A DNA stretch of 64,000 nucleotides from Mesostigma viride (lineage: Eukaryota; Streptophyta; Mesostigmatophyceae; Mesostigmatales; Mesostigmataceae), in NCBI GenBank assembly GCA_009746045.1, contig RPFO01000065.1:634768-698767 (forward strand), given 5' to 3'. A program made the translations under genes and the position numbers. Shown here one piece after another: positions 52,373 through 64,000 of this stretch. The notes under the pieces are model-generated. The model saw only the letters and a program-made list of their open reading frames with translations. It was not told the DNA's origin and did no database searches. Every line of letters starts with the position of its first letter. Within the stretch, counting starts at the first letter, position 1.

Positions 52373-54990
52373 TCAGCCCTCATCTGACTCGTCCCCCATG
52401 CAGTTGGGGCAGAACCATGCTCCCTCCGGGATGGTCTTCAGCGTGAGGCCCAGGCAGAGCATGTGCGCCCCATGCTCTTCCCGGCCTGCACCTGCCTCAC
52501 ACAGCAGGAAGGGGTTGGCCTCCTTGTGATCGCTGCCCAAGCACCTAATGCAACGAGCAGCAGCAATGCCACTGCCCGTGCTGCTGGCACTGCTGCTGCT
52601 GTCATCCCCTCCACTGTCCCCCTTCTCCACCCGGCTGGCTGGCCCCTTCCCCTTCCTCTTTGTCTGCTGCCCCCCCCCCTGCCCAACCCCCTCCTCATAC
52701 CCACAGCCCCTGCCGTACGTGGCCCCCTTGTGTTCCTTATCCTCCCTCCAGTGCTTTCCCTTCCTGAGTACCTCCCTCTTCTTCTTAGCCCGCTTTCAGC
52801 CGGGCCGGTCCTGCTTCAGTGCCTGCTGGCGCCGGTGCACGCTCCAACCGCAGCGTGTCCAGCTGGGCTAGGACTGCTGGGGTGACTGTGATGCCCAGCT
52901 TGGGAGCTAAGGGCATCCAGAAGTCCTCCCCCTTTTGGGCCTTCAGGATGCCCATCGCCGTCGCGTACGGCCATCGCTGCCCCGCGAACCCCCCCTGCCC
53001 CCCAGGCACGAAGCCCACCTGCTGTGAGTGGTGGAACTCATTGAGGTTGGATGAGGAACCAGGGTTGCAGCGTTCAAGGAGGGCAGGGGATGAGTACTTG
53101 GCAAAGGCATGCTCCACCACCCCCCACACGTCCACTGTCACCCCCTTGTTGTTCACCTCCGCCTTGGGCAGCCACCTCCCCCCAACTGGTGTCCAGCCCG
53201 GCTCATCACTCCTCCCGTTCACTACACCACACCATACCTCCTTGGTGCTCACCCCCAACACCTCTATGACATTGGCATACTTCTCACAGTTGTCATGAAT
53301 GTTGAAGTAGTGTGCTCTCAGGTTGGCCATGGCACGTGACAGCCACTCCCCCTTCTGCCCCTGGTTGATGTGGATGCAATACCTGAAGCTAGTGCACATG
53401 TGCGTGATCACATCCTCAGTAAGCACCTTGGGCAACCCAGACAAGTGCTCCTTGCGTGCTGCTAGCAGTGCACCATGCAGGCAGATGCCTAGGTGGTTGA
53501 TGTCCTCAAACTTCTCAGGAATGTGCCCGCTAGCCTGAATCCCCTTGTGCTCTCTCACCTGGTGGGCAAACCAAGTGGTGTCGCCACTGATCCGACACGA
53601 CCTGGTGGGCATACAACCGCTGCCCTAGAGGCTTGGGCAGCTTGGGCCCCTCCCTCACCTCCTCCACCTGCCCCAAGCTGATCCCGACATCGAGTGACAT
53701 GAGGTCCTCAAGGAGGAAGATGGCCCCTAGAGCCTCCATGGCCTTGCTATTGCCCGTGTGGTTCTTCCAGCACGCGTGCGCCTGGACTGCACTGCTGCTG
53801 CTGCTAGCCTGCTCACACGTGCCACACCACTTGCCACTCACGTGGAAGCCTATCACTAGCCCAGTGCCTTGGTGGATGATCAACTGCTGCCCCCACAGGC
53901 TACGGTACCCCCTGTTTGCCCAGCTGCCATCAAACGACACCCTACACCCCTGCCTGCCATGCTCATCCATCTCAAACCTGCCCTCATTCACCTCCCACTT
54001 CCTCACCGTCTCCCTATTTCCATGATTACCTCCTTGAGGTACTCCATGATTACCTCCTCCACCGCATATCCACATCCTTGTCAAACGTCACATGCCCACG
54101 GGGAAATTTGACCCCTAGAACCGTTGCAAGGCGGAGCACCTTTGCTCTTGAAAGTGCAAACAACACGGCACAGGTAGCTAGCAAGCTAGTGCAGGCATTA
54201 CGCCTCACACCTGGCCTAAGCTCACAGTTGGGCTCCAGAAGGGGAAAGGGCATCCACCATGGCTCAGTAGGCTCGCCCGCGCCCTTGCCCTTCCCATCAG
54301 AGGCATCCGGCTAGCATCCGGGCGGCAGAAAGGGTTCGTGCACCACAAGACTACCTCGGACGGGGAGCCTGCTCCACCGAGAGCACGGGCATTAAAAGTC
54401 TTGTCAGCTACACCTAGCTTCAACGTTGTGCCATAGCAGCAAGGTCAAGGTGGCAACAAGTCCTTCCAATGCATGTGAATCAACCACCACCCTGGGCATC
54501 TGGAGTGGCAAACCCTTGTCGGCTACCGGGGGGGGGGGAGGAGCAGGCTTCTCCATGACGCAGCTAACCTGCTTACCCTTCTTCAAAATTTTCTTGGGCG
54601 ACGGCCAGTACACGCTTGGAGTTTTCTTGCTGCGCTCCGCGCGCGGGGGTGTCCCCCCCTGAGCTTGCTGGACACCCCCGCTTTAATTCCTGCCCATGCG
54701 CCTCGGCCGTCGCCTCGCTAATTCCTGCAGCATCCAGGCGTTTGCTCGTCACCCAAATAGTCCCCACTGCTGGACGCCCACCCTTCCTGCGCTTTGTTGA
54801 ACCCCGGGGCCTGCCAACTGGGCGTGCCACGTGCTGCACAGCAGGCCTCGCAGCCTCGCCGCTACCCTCAAATTCCATTTCCTGGCCTCTGCGCTGCTGC
54901 TGCGCCTTTTTCGCCCTTGAATTACTCGGCATTGCTCAGTTATTGCGTAAACAAAAAATTCAGGCCCTGTCGCCGCTGGACCTAAACCCA
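52373..54990 (-). pseudogene. Kolobok/Mutator-like transposase with C-terminal PHD finger, frameshifted
   Basis: Minus-strand segments in several frames form one decayed transposase. At 54573-54932 the N-terminus has an AT-hook-like ARPVGRPRGSTKRRKGGRP. Near 54050-54250 is VLFALSRAKVLRLATVLGV. In 53530-54084 the transposase core reads VSFDGSWANRGYRSLWGQQL, KWCGTC and ACWKNHTGNSKAMEALGAIF. The frame breaks just at the second catalytic region (VVSD, then GDTTWFAHQV near 53590). It continues at 52785-53612 with FEDINHLGICLHGALLAARK. After another frame change, 52373-52630 encodes a PHD-type zinc finger (ARCIRCLGSDHKEANPFLLC, then HMLCLGLTL and FCPNCMGDES). The DGSW and H-x-x-N-x-(S/T)-G-(S/N) pattern is that of Kolobok/Mutator-type transposases. 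No terminal inverted repeats were found. Confidence 0.6.
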
Positions 54991-55852
54991 ACGTAGTTGG
55001 CACCGGGGTCGGGCCAGCGCATGCGAATTATTGTCTCAACCCTTTCTGGCAACCGCCTAGCAGTTCCGTCATCATTCCGCCACCCCAGCAATGCAGCAAA
55101 CCAGCGGTATGCTGCGTTGCGAAAAAATTGGGGGGGTCGTCGAGGCTCTGGGGGGGGCGATGGTTAAGGCCCGCAGAACCTTTCTCAATCAGCCAATCTT
55201 TGCGCAAGATTGATATCAGATGGTAGTCCTGGTATTTATTTTGACGTTGCCATCCCCACAGTAGCAGTTGGCACTCAATTTCGAGCTCTTCATCCGCGTA
55301 GTCAATCGCCATTATCACGTCGCACACACGCTCGCACACACACACGCAAAAATTTGTGGTCCGGAGTACGTCGGTACCGTCCCGAATTTTTTGGCGCCAC
55401 AAAATTCCGATATGTCCCGTCCCCTTAATATCTCCATTAATTAATAGCTCTAGATGAAATTCTAATCATTTAAAAAGATTCACCATGAATTGTGAATGTC
55501 CATTTATTTCATGTTATTGTTTACTTGTCACACCTAAAAAACTAAAGACACACACCAAGAATCGGCTTACAATTGTTCACTGGCAGATTACGTCATTGAC
55601 GGATGATATACTAAGAACATAGGTTGGAGGGATCCTAACCCAGGTACCCACCTCATGCATGTTATGGATTCGTGCCTACCATGACTTTTGTCATTGTTGC
55701 AGCCCTAAACTTCGCAGAACCCTTCACAAAGAAGTCACCAGCGTTCCCTACAGATCATACCATTACTACACACATACGATGGCATCCTTTGTAACCGTTT
55801 ATAGCCTCTTCAGGCGTACTCAGTTTACCGCATCTCCTCGTATGATCATAGT
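54991..55852. other. Spacer and presumed 3' flank of the DJ-1 gene
   Basis: No gene recognised. It contains a short TTAATTAAT tract at about 55438-55444 and an AT-rich stretch to 55630. Confidence 0.35.
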
Positions 55853-58800
55853 TTACCGCCTCTTCTGGATCTCACTCAAGAACACATCGTTGAACTTCTC
55901 CACCATGCCCGGGTGCTTGCCGCAGATCAGGTTGCCATCCACGGTCAGCTCTGCCGTGCCCTCGCCCTCGTACTGCACGTTGCCACCCGCCGCCGTGACG
56001 TCACCGACACTGATGTTTCCGAATCACACCAACACACAAAGGAGTAGCATACATGGCAGGCAGATCACATGAAGTCGGTGCCTTTTTTAGAATGCATGCC
56101 CACGCATTTCTAAGCATGCAAGGCAGTGCAGACGATGACTCGCTGGGCATCGGTGTGTGGTGGCGCCTTTAGACTGTCCGTCGCTACTTGTGACCCATGA
56201 GTGCCTCTGATGCTGGACAAGCCTCTGCTGCTGACATCGCACGTGAAGCCAGCCAGGGTGAAAGTAAGCAGCCGATGGTAACCAGTCATCATCCCAGGCA
56301 CCGACAAGGCCTAGCACATCCATAAACTTATGGTTGTAGCTGTAGGGGCCTTCCACGCTGGGTTTGATGCAACCAATTTAATTGGGCACGCCGGTCACTG
56401 GACCGGTCCCTGTACTGTAAAATTGTCTGGAGCCACCCTTATGTCCTGACCAATTTCCTTTCCCCAAGTTACGAGGACGCGGGCAGTCTGTCGTCACGTT
56501 GTGAGCTACTATGGGCTACTACGTACTTGGCCAACGACACCAATTTCGGCCTGTCCCACCCCAAAAGGGGGAAATTGGTTTTGCCCAGCCAAAAGTACGG
56601 ACAGATCTGAACTTTTTGAGGAAATTGGTGACCAGCGTGGAAGGGTCCGGACCTCAAATTGGAATACCGTGCCCCAGCGTGGAAGGGCCTGGACGAAATA
56701 GGTCGTATACCCCTAAAAAAAGTTGGTCCGCACCCAGCTGGAAGGCCCCATAAACCTATACAGCACAATCGGAATCACTCGTGTTGTTTAACACGCTTGG
56801 CGTTGCTTACACTTAACTCTGCTGAGTTTTCTAACTCCTCGCCTCGGCCCCCCCCCCCCCCCCCCCCTCACCTCCAAACTATACATGTGAAGGCTATACC
56901 CATGTCCACAACAGAAGCCAGCTGGCCAAGCATTAAAAAGAATTGTCATAACGTCACTTACATGTTGTGCGCACAGGTGACCTGATGCAGCACGTGTGGC
57001 GAAGACCGACCGCAGGAGGATGGGCGTAAACAGACGAAACAGGCACCCGCCAGCATGGCCGCAAAACACATACAGTCAGCAATTGCCATCCAGTTGATGT
57101 GTCAAGGGTTGGACTTCAAACCGGCTCACTTGAATGTCAGCAGCACATGCAACTGCTGCAGCGCCACCCGCATCCATGAGCTCTTTTCGCTGCAACGTGC
57201 CCTCAAACTAAGTGGACACCCCGGTTTCAACTCCACCGCAAGACCTCCAAGGAGGAAAGACAAGACAGGAAGCGAGTGCATCTCTTTCACCACCAACACA
57301 CTCGCGCACTGGGACGTGGAGGGCATGACATACACCTGGCAGGGTGCACGGGAGGCCATCGCGGCTACTCATCAAGGGGCCATCGCCTCACAGCCAGCAC
57401 ACAGCAGTATTCTCAGGTCCCACCTCGCCACTAGCACACGGCACAATTCTCAGGTCCCATCTCGCCACTAGCACACGGCACAATTATCAGGTCTCATATC
57501 GCCACTAGCACACGGCACAATTATCAGGTCCCATATCGCCACTAGCACACGGCACAATTATCAGGTCTCACCTCGCCACGGTTCTCTGTGCTTAGCGTAT
57601 TCGTACACAAGCGCAGAGTTTCGCATCTCTACGCATCTCTACGCTTGTTGGGCAGCCTCCGTTCTTCTTTATTCTCAACCTCCCACCAGCCCATGGCACG
57701 AGGGTTCCCACTGGGTGTCCGTGGGACGCGTCTGCTGCTTACCGTCACACTTAGCAGCTCACTGCTTACTGCTCACCGTCACGTCCCGTTTCCCAAACAT
57801 ACCCCCACCTGGTGCTCGCGAAGCAAGAGGGTGGGGTGCTCTAGAGCAACTACGCCCGCTCTGCATCCTGTGCAGTGTTGTGTGAGTTCATGGTGAGTGT
57901 GCATACATGGGGTTTGTGTGTGTGGGTATCCGGGGGTTGTGTGTCCACCGGGGTCTACAGTGTGTAAGCGCATGCGTGGAGGTCATGCGCGCACCTTCTT
58001 GCCCTTGAGCAGCGTGGGGTCTGCGCAGAAGAGCCACAGGCTGTGGCAGATGTGGCCAAACGGAACGTTCTGCGCAGCACATGGCCGAGAGAGGGGGCGG
58101 GCGGGGGTCGGGTTGGGGTGCAATCCCAGGCAGGGTCGCGCATGCACACCGCATGGCGTCGCAAGAAGTTAGTGAGTCGCGAGGGGTCCACAGGTGTCAC
58201 GGTGGAAGAAGCTAGTTACGGTGGCATGAAGCCAGAGCCATGCCGGTCAACAATAAGTCTCTCGTGGGTTCGACAACAGCTACAGGCAACACAGGCACAG
58301 GGGAAGCCATGGGGCACTACATCAGACGTCCTTAGCCAAAAAAAGTGCCGGGATCAAGGGGGGGCTTTCCCGAGCGGGGAGTCCAGCTACTCCAGCATGG
58401 CGTAACGCCCGCAAGCTGACAACTTCTATGTTGGCGCACTCCATCGGGCACCGCCCGGCTGCCTTGGGCCTGCACGGTTCCCACACCGTTAATGACAGCA
58501 GCCCCTTGCATCACCACGAGTCATGCCCCTGTGGGGATCACGCCCCGATGTCCCGGCCCCACCAACAACAGGGAATTTCTCCAAGGCCGCATCGTGCCCC
58601 TCCCACGCGGCACGCTGCACACCCCCCGCGCCGCGTGCTACAACGAGCATCATCAATTCGTTCCAACACGCCGTCCCCTAAGGGAAACACGGAGCACAGC
58701 AGTACCACTTCTCTATGTCCCTGCGCCATCCACAGACCATCGCAGACACGGCACCCCACCACGGAGCACCGCTCGCGCGCCTCACCTTGGCCATTCCCTG

Positions 58801-61800
58801 GCGGCAGAACTCGACACCTGGCGCGTCGCTCTTCTTGCCCTTCCACACCTTGACCTGGTAGCGCAGACGGTCCATCGCGTACGCGCCGATGACAAGGATG
58901 CCCGCGTAGTCCTCTGGCTTGACCTGGCGGCGTGGTAGGGGCCACAGGGGAGCAAGGAGCAATGGTCAGTTACCAGGGAGAGAGGGGCTTGACCTGGTGG
59001 CACAGCAAAACAAGACAAACACACAAACAATTTATGATAGTGGGACCATACATGATAGTCAGTTAGCAGGGAAAGAGGGGATTGACCTGATGCCGCTGCA
59101 GGGGCCATGGCGGTGAGGAGCCAGGGTGAATCATACAGGGGCTACCACAAGGGGGGGATCCGCAGGTAGACACCATGCTTACAAGGACACCTATGTCAAC
59201 AATCCCTCTGGGTTACAACAAGAACTTCCACGGCATTCAGCAGCACACCCACACACAGTCACCCACAACCAATCGCAGCTATCTTTGACCCGCTGGCGCA
59301 CGCCCCCTACCCCCCCCCCACAGCCCCCGCCCTGCATCACCGGCATGTGCAAGGCACCCACCTTGGTCACGCAGGTAGTGCAGAAGACCTCCTCCTCGAT
59401 GCGGCCGTCGGTCGGGTTGGAGGTGAACCGGATGCCGTCACCCCCCCACAGGTAGGAGACGTATTCGATATCATACCCGGCACGAGGGTAGTACTCGTTG
59501 TACGACCGGAACTCAAACGGGTCAAAGTGCTCCTCAATCAACACAGCGATCTTGCCCTTGCGGGGGCCCACCGCGGGCACGATCCCCTTGGCATTCGGCT
59601 TGAGCACGCCACCAGCCGACCCGCTGCTGCCGGTGGTTGTCCCGCTGCTGGTGCCAAAGTACATGTCGAAGAAGGTCTTGTAGACGTCGCGGAGGAAGTA
59701 GAGGTGTTCGTACTTCTTGTAGCAGCCGCCGCGGTCACCAGTGCGGATCCACACCACGTCGCCGTACGCCGTCATCTCACCCGTGTTGATGTCAAAGCAG
59801 ACCCAGTCAAAGGAGACATCTTCGCCGCTGAAGGTCACGCGGGGCCACGTCATGCGCACGCGCGGGTTGGCCAGCATCGCCCACCAGGAGGACTCGTAGA
59901 CATTGCCCTTGCCGCGGCCCAGCCAGTAGCCCTTCAGGCCGTCGGGGGTGGGCACCGCGCTGATGCTGCTCTCGCTGTCGTAGAGCGAGTCCTTGGTGAA
60001 GTACATCAGCTCGTCGCGGTACTCATTGAAGAGGACCTGGGGAGCAAATAGGCAGGATGACAGGTAAGGATACAGGAAGGGATGAGGAACATGTGCTTCT
60101 TCATAAGCTCGCCAGAGAAGTCGTTGACCAGAACATCCTCCTGGTCACTCACTATGAGCCCGGTCTACTCTCTTATGCGAACATCCAACCATGGGTTCAC
60201 TCACTCCATCAACCCAGGCCATCACTCAATCGCGAGGCAAAGGTACGCACCATGGGCACACTGTACTCCTGCATGGTGCCGTCATTCCAGCACACCGATG
60301 GCGTTGCTGCCAGCAATGCCAGCCGGTCGTCCTACCCGTATCCAACGTGACCCCCTGTACTCCTTGGTATCATCATACCACTTTGCCCGTTCAAGCGCTC
60401 CTCCTGAGTCACCACAAGCCCTCTCCATCCTTCCACCCACTGCCACAGTTCCTCACGAGCAGAAAGAAAATGTCGCCCAAAAGGGTGCACCCCCTCACCA
60501 TCAGCCTTCGGCACTCCTCCTTGATACCATCCTACGCCACCATCATGCTGCTACCAACATACGGTCCATCGACCCCGTTGCCGTGACCCACCGTGAGCCC
60601 GCTGTACTCCTCCTCCACTCCGTCGATGACGAACGTCTTGTTCTGCTTGTCGCCGTCACGCAGCGCCTGGCAGTGCGTGAGCCACCAGACCTTGTTCTCG
60701 TTCTCCACGGTGAGCGGGTTGCCGTACGAGCCGCGGATCTTGGACAGTGGCGTGTTGCGCTCCGTACGGCGGTAGATGCGGATGCCCTGGATGCGCAGCG
60801 CGTCCTCGATGATGAGAGGCGGGCGGCGGTCCGCCTGGTGGTCATGTGATAGGGGGGCCACACACATTAATTACAGCATGCAGTGCAAGCGGTGGGCATA
60901 ATGCACATTTAGGGGCATTCCTTGCTGGGTCATTGTCAAGAGGCGATGCCAGGTGGGCACAGAGTGTGAGCCATCCACGCGGCGAGATACGAGGGCATTC
61001 GGCACAAGCCAATTCGGCGGCGCGGGCACATGCGCATCCAGCACAAAGGAGATAGCCAACCAGGTGAGGCGGGTAAAAGCTTTCGTCTCTTACGTTCACC
61101 CTAGCAGCCGCGAACCGGGCAAAGGGAGTCCACCTGCTCACCCCCCCGTACTGGCTGGAAAATCTGGTGAAGCGCATTCATACGCGGGTCATTATATGTT
61201 GTGAATCTTTGCACATCGGCAGGCGGACGACGAGGCCAGGTAAAGGACCCTATTGGATATTGGATGAGAACCAAGAGGCAACTCTATAGGTTGCTCATAA
61301 CACCTGACAAGCGGGGAAAGGTTGCGCCCCTATTGCTAGCCTTCTGAGGTGAAAAACTGCTTATCCTCGCATACCGAGGTATGAGCCGTTTATGCTAGCG
61401 TACTGGGAGCATGGACTACGGGCTACGTATACCAGCACACACATGCCGAGAGCGTGAGCTAATTATGCTACCATACCGAGAGCATGGGCCAGTGATGCTA
61501 CCACACTGAGAACGCCTGGACTAGCCATGTTACCACAGCAAGAGCTTGGGCTAGTAACGCTAACACACCGAGAGCGTGGAGAAGTCGGCGATGAAATCCT
61601 TGGACGCGAGTGAGGAGGGGATGGTCATGTTGGTGTTGGCAAACACGGCGCCCAGGTTCAGCTTGATGCTCGAGTAGTAGTTGCTGGCGCACGCAGGACC
61701 GGGGGGGGAGGCAGAGTGGGGGTAAGGCCCGGGGGGGGGGGGGGAGGATGGGCAGGGAAGCACGGCCAGGCAGAAGACGAGTTGAGAAGGAGGGAGGGGG

Positions 61801-63019
61801 AGGCGCGCGGGCACAAGGCGGTCGTGTGGGCGCATTCTCTGGAACGGGCAAGATTTGTGTGACGTGGTGAGTAACCAAGGATGTTCGTGGGAGCAGATGG
61901 GATCGTATACAGAACAGCTGCACGGGCTAAGTTGGGTTACTTGCCGAGAACATGGCACGATCGACAATGACCCCTTCATGCACGAAGTATTCATAGTACA
62001 GCCCCTGCACCTCCCTAGATAATGGAGAGCCCTGATGCAACATGTGACGGCATCGTCGGATGGCGCAATCCTTGAAAAGGAAGATGAGAACAGACGGCTT
62101 CCATTCATGTCCGAGGGTGTAGCATGGCCAGGCACAATGAAGCATGGACCAGCAGCCGATAACATCCATTTGCTGGAAGTGGGAGAAAATGCGACATGTG
62201 GGCCAAGCTGAAAAACATGTGGTGAACGATGCATGGTTACATAACCACGCTCCACATGAAAACACCAGAAAATAGCAATAGTTTCTGGAAACGAGGAAGA
62301 AAAAAATCCCACAGTGGTTTTACGTAGTAGGATGACATACTAGGACGGTAGAATAGTAGTAACGTTTCAATGCAGTGCTAGCCTTGCCGGGGAGGGACAG
62401 CTGCACATCCATCACGGCAATCCACAAGGATAAGAAATGCGAAGTCCAAAAGTGCCGTGTTGCGTGCCTGTTGGACCTTTGCAGGTGAGATACGCGTACG
62501 TAAGAAGGTACTGCAGTGCGGACGCTAGAACAGCTAAACAACATTATACAGCCAGCAAATCTTAAATTTCTTGCGAACACAACTCGAGGCCTATCCACAC
62601 TAGGTCGTCGGAATTCCATCTTTCACTGAAGGGGGGAATTTATGAAAGCGTCAGCACAAACTTTCTGCGATTTGGTGGTCGTGGGACGGTCCGCACCTAG
62701 GGAAGCTGCTCATCTTCTGGAGGTACTCCTGAGCATCATTGATGTCCTTCTGCGTGTAGGTGCCCGCGCGCACAACGAGGGCATCGCGAGAGCCAGTAGC
62801 ACAGACCGAGGCGGGCTTCGCCGCAGCAGCCTGGGCACCCCAGAAGGCAGACCTAATTGCATTCCCGGACGGGGCCAAGGAAACCCTCCCTCCCCGCACT
62901 GGGGCAGCAACGGCTGGCAAAGAGCGCGACGCATTAGCCTTTGATGGAACTGCTCTGGAGCTGCTGAATGCAGCCACAGAGCGAGAAATGGAAACGGATG
63001 CCACGGAGGCGGACGCCAT
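55853..63019 (-). CDS. Plastid-targeted protein with C-terminal DJ-1/PfpI domain
   Basis: 608 residues from nine exons: 62697-63019, 61569-61683, 60592-60834, 60251-60331, 59362-60036, 58786-58923, 57995-58069, 56963-56982 and 55853-56009. Every junction is GT-AG and all phases agree. The start MASASVASVSISRSVAAFSS begins an Ala/Ser/Arg-rich stretch of about 80 residues, typical of a chloroplast transit peptide. Residues about 90-400 form a conserved-looking region that I do not recognise (RPPLIIEDALRIQGIRIYRR; DDRLALLAATPSVCWNDGTM; YGDVVWIRTGDRGG). From about 416 comes the DJ-1/PfpI fold: KIAVLIEEHFDPFEFRSYNE with the conserved acidic residue, then PEDYAGILVIGAYAMDRLRY. Cys533 lies in FGHICHSLWLFC at the nucleophile elbow, followed by KGKKVTCAHN, and TVDGNLICGKHPGMVEKF near the end. 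DJ-1/PfpI members act as glyoxalases, proteases or redox chaperones; the activity here is not determined. Gene structure is very secure. Confidence 0.85.
56963..56982 (-). other. 20-nt micro-exon of the DJ-1 gene
   Basis: Codes VTCAHN plus two bases of an Ile codon, completed by the next exon (T then GTCGGTGAC). Flanked by the acceptor CATCAG and the donor GTAAGT on the minus strand. Without it the highly conserved VTCAHN segment after KGKK would be lost and the frame broken. Confidence 0.85.
57411..57579. repeat. 37-bp tandem repeat, about 4.6 copies
   Basis: The unit begins TCTCAGGTCCCACCTCGCCA and ends with CACGGCACAAT. It lies in the intron between DJ-1 exons 57995-58069 and 56963-56982. 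Confidence 0.9.
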
Positions 63020-63028
63020 TGTTGCAAT

Positions 63029-63138
63029 ACGATGACTGCCCGGATCCCGGAGCCTCAACGCACGGGACAAACCCCCCACAAGATATGGCAACAAGATCTC
63101 TGCGTGCACCAACTGGACATGGCACGGGACCGGTTGGG
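63029..63138. repeat. 110-bp duplicated segment, copy 1
   Basis: Identical by eye to 63646-63755 (offset 617). It begins ACGATGACTGCCCGGATCCC and lies immediately upstream of the DJ-1 gene start codon, so probably in its promoter/5' UTR. Confidence 0.9.
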
Positions 63139-63645
63139 CCCGAAAGATCCTTCCCAGCCCGGCAGACCGGCACAGGTGGAACGTTGCATTGCACGGTGGC
63201 ATCAGGCATGGCACGAGCGGAACTATCTGGTAGCTAGGCCCTAATAGCAGGGGCCCAGGGCTCATTCTTACCCATTTCATCAGGAAGTACCCGCCACTGG
63301 GATTACAGAAGGTTGTGCAGTCTTATGCCAGCAGACCCTCGACTTGTCCGCGCCGCGCCGCCTGCTGCCGTGGGCCTGTCTGCCACATGGGCCTGGGTTG
63401 CCTCCGTCCAGAAAGTGCCAAATATCTTCTTGAACGCTTGAACTACATATTGCCGTACGAGATTCTTCAACCTTCAAACAAAATGTTTGTTGCAGGCAGC
63501 CAAGCTCGTGGCTTGGTCGTTGAGTCGCCTTCGCCATGTCACGTCAAAAATTCAAGGCAGTCCTCTGCCCCACCTGGACACCTCGAAGCGTTGCGCACAT
63601 GACACACCCTCGTGGCATACTATCTCTTATCAGTGTCACAGCATA

Positions 63646-63755
63646 ACGATGACTGCCCGGATCCCGGAGCCTCAACGCACGGGACAAACCCCCCACAAGA
63701 TATGGCAACAAGATCTCTGCGTGCACCAACTGGACATGGCACGGGACCGGTTGGG
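63646..63755. repeat. 110-bp duplicated segment, copy 2
   Basis: Second copy of 63029-63138 in the same orientation. The DNA between the copies shows no gene. Confidence 0.9.
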
Positions 63756-64000
63756 GGTTCTGGCTCGCACACTCATGAGTTAAAAACTCACCCCCGGACC
63801 AGAATCAGACCGGGGATCGTCGCCGCGCCAGGTTGCGAGCTACTCCAAGCAGGCCGTGGACTGCCCTAGCGGCGTATCCAGACGGGAAGTCTGCGTAACC
63901 AGCGTAAACCAGACTCCAGCATGCCGTAAGTACAGGTAAAAGCTGTTAAAACCCCATGCCAGAGACAGCTGCTGACAAAGTTACAGTGCAGCGGGCACCC
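63756..64000. other. Unassigned right edge
   Basis: No gene or element recognised in the last 245 bp. Confidence 0.3.

Noticed and set aside
52200-55445. TTAA-flanked Kolobok element with boundaries at 52215 and 55440
   Set aside because: TTAA-rich tracts exist at both places, but the inner sequences are not inverted repeats of each other and the left tract is the tail of copy B.
59347-60051. Plus-strand 234-residue frame
   Set aside because: Antisense of the main DJ-1 gene exon 59362-60036, which has matching splice sites and a recognisable protein family.

Overview
The window looks like nuclear DNA of a flagellated green alga (Viridiplantae). Three spliced genes with GT-AG introns can be followed. 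One protein starts with an alanine/serine/arginine-rich stretch typical of a green-type chloroplast transit peptide. Another is a calponin-homology protein of the ciliary SPATA4/CLAMP type. No bacterial-style operon, rRNA or CRISPR is present. Most of the remaining DNA is retrotransposons, small DNA transposons and very long simple repeats. The species cannot be named from the sequence.

Layout. 1-3.6 kb: decayed Ty3/gypsy gag-pol on the minus strand, cut by the window edge. 5.5-18.5 kb: a nest of insertions. An L1-like ORF1 element (copy A) begins at 6071 and is split at 7484 by an 8.2-kb LTR element with copia-type RNase H remnants, which itself carries an 818-bp foldback element. Copy A resumes at 15689, is split again by a reverse-transcriptase-associated fragment, and ends at 16748. 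A 5'-truncated LINE with RT motifs (to 18533) follows, interrupted by a SINE-like insert. 18.8-30.8 kb (minus): a multi-exon gene whose beta-propeller-like exons best fit the RNA polymerase I factor TAF1C/RRN6. Its introns hold a tetranucleotide array and an exact ten-copy 47-bp minisatellite. 31.1-32.3 kb: hexa/trinucleotide array and a mariner-like MITE. 33.7-40.6 kb (plus): a nine-exon CH-domain plus IQ-motif protein, with one intron made largely of CCCT/CTTT repeats. 40.6-52.2 kb: MITEs, tRNA-half SINE-like repeats, a 2-kb GAGCTG array and two more copies (C and B) of the ORF1-only element. 52.4-54.9 kb (minus): a frameshifted Kolobok/Mutator-like transposase with a PHD finger. 55.85-63.0 kb (minus): a nine-exon plastid-targeted protein ending in a DJ-1/PfpI domain and containing a 20-nt micro-exon.

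The most notable pattern is a probable retrotransposition partnership. ORF1-only elements, RT-bearing LINE fragments and a SINE-like insert all end in the same small hairpin (CTCC-CAAC-GGAG type) followed by (AATT)n. This suggests that one reverse transcriptase mobilises all three. The three cellular genes are not functionally linked to one another in any way visible here.
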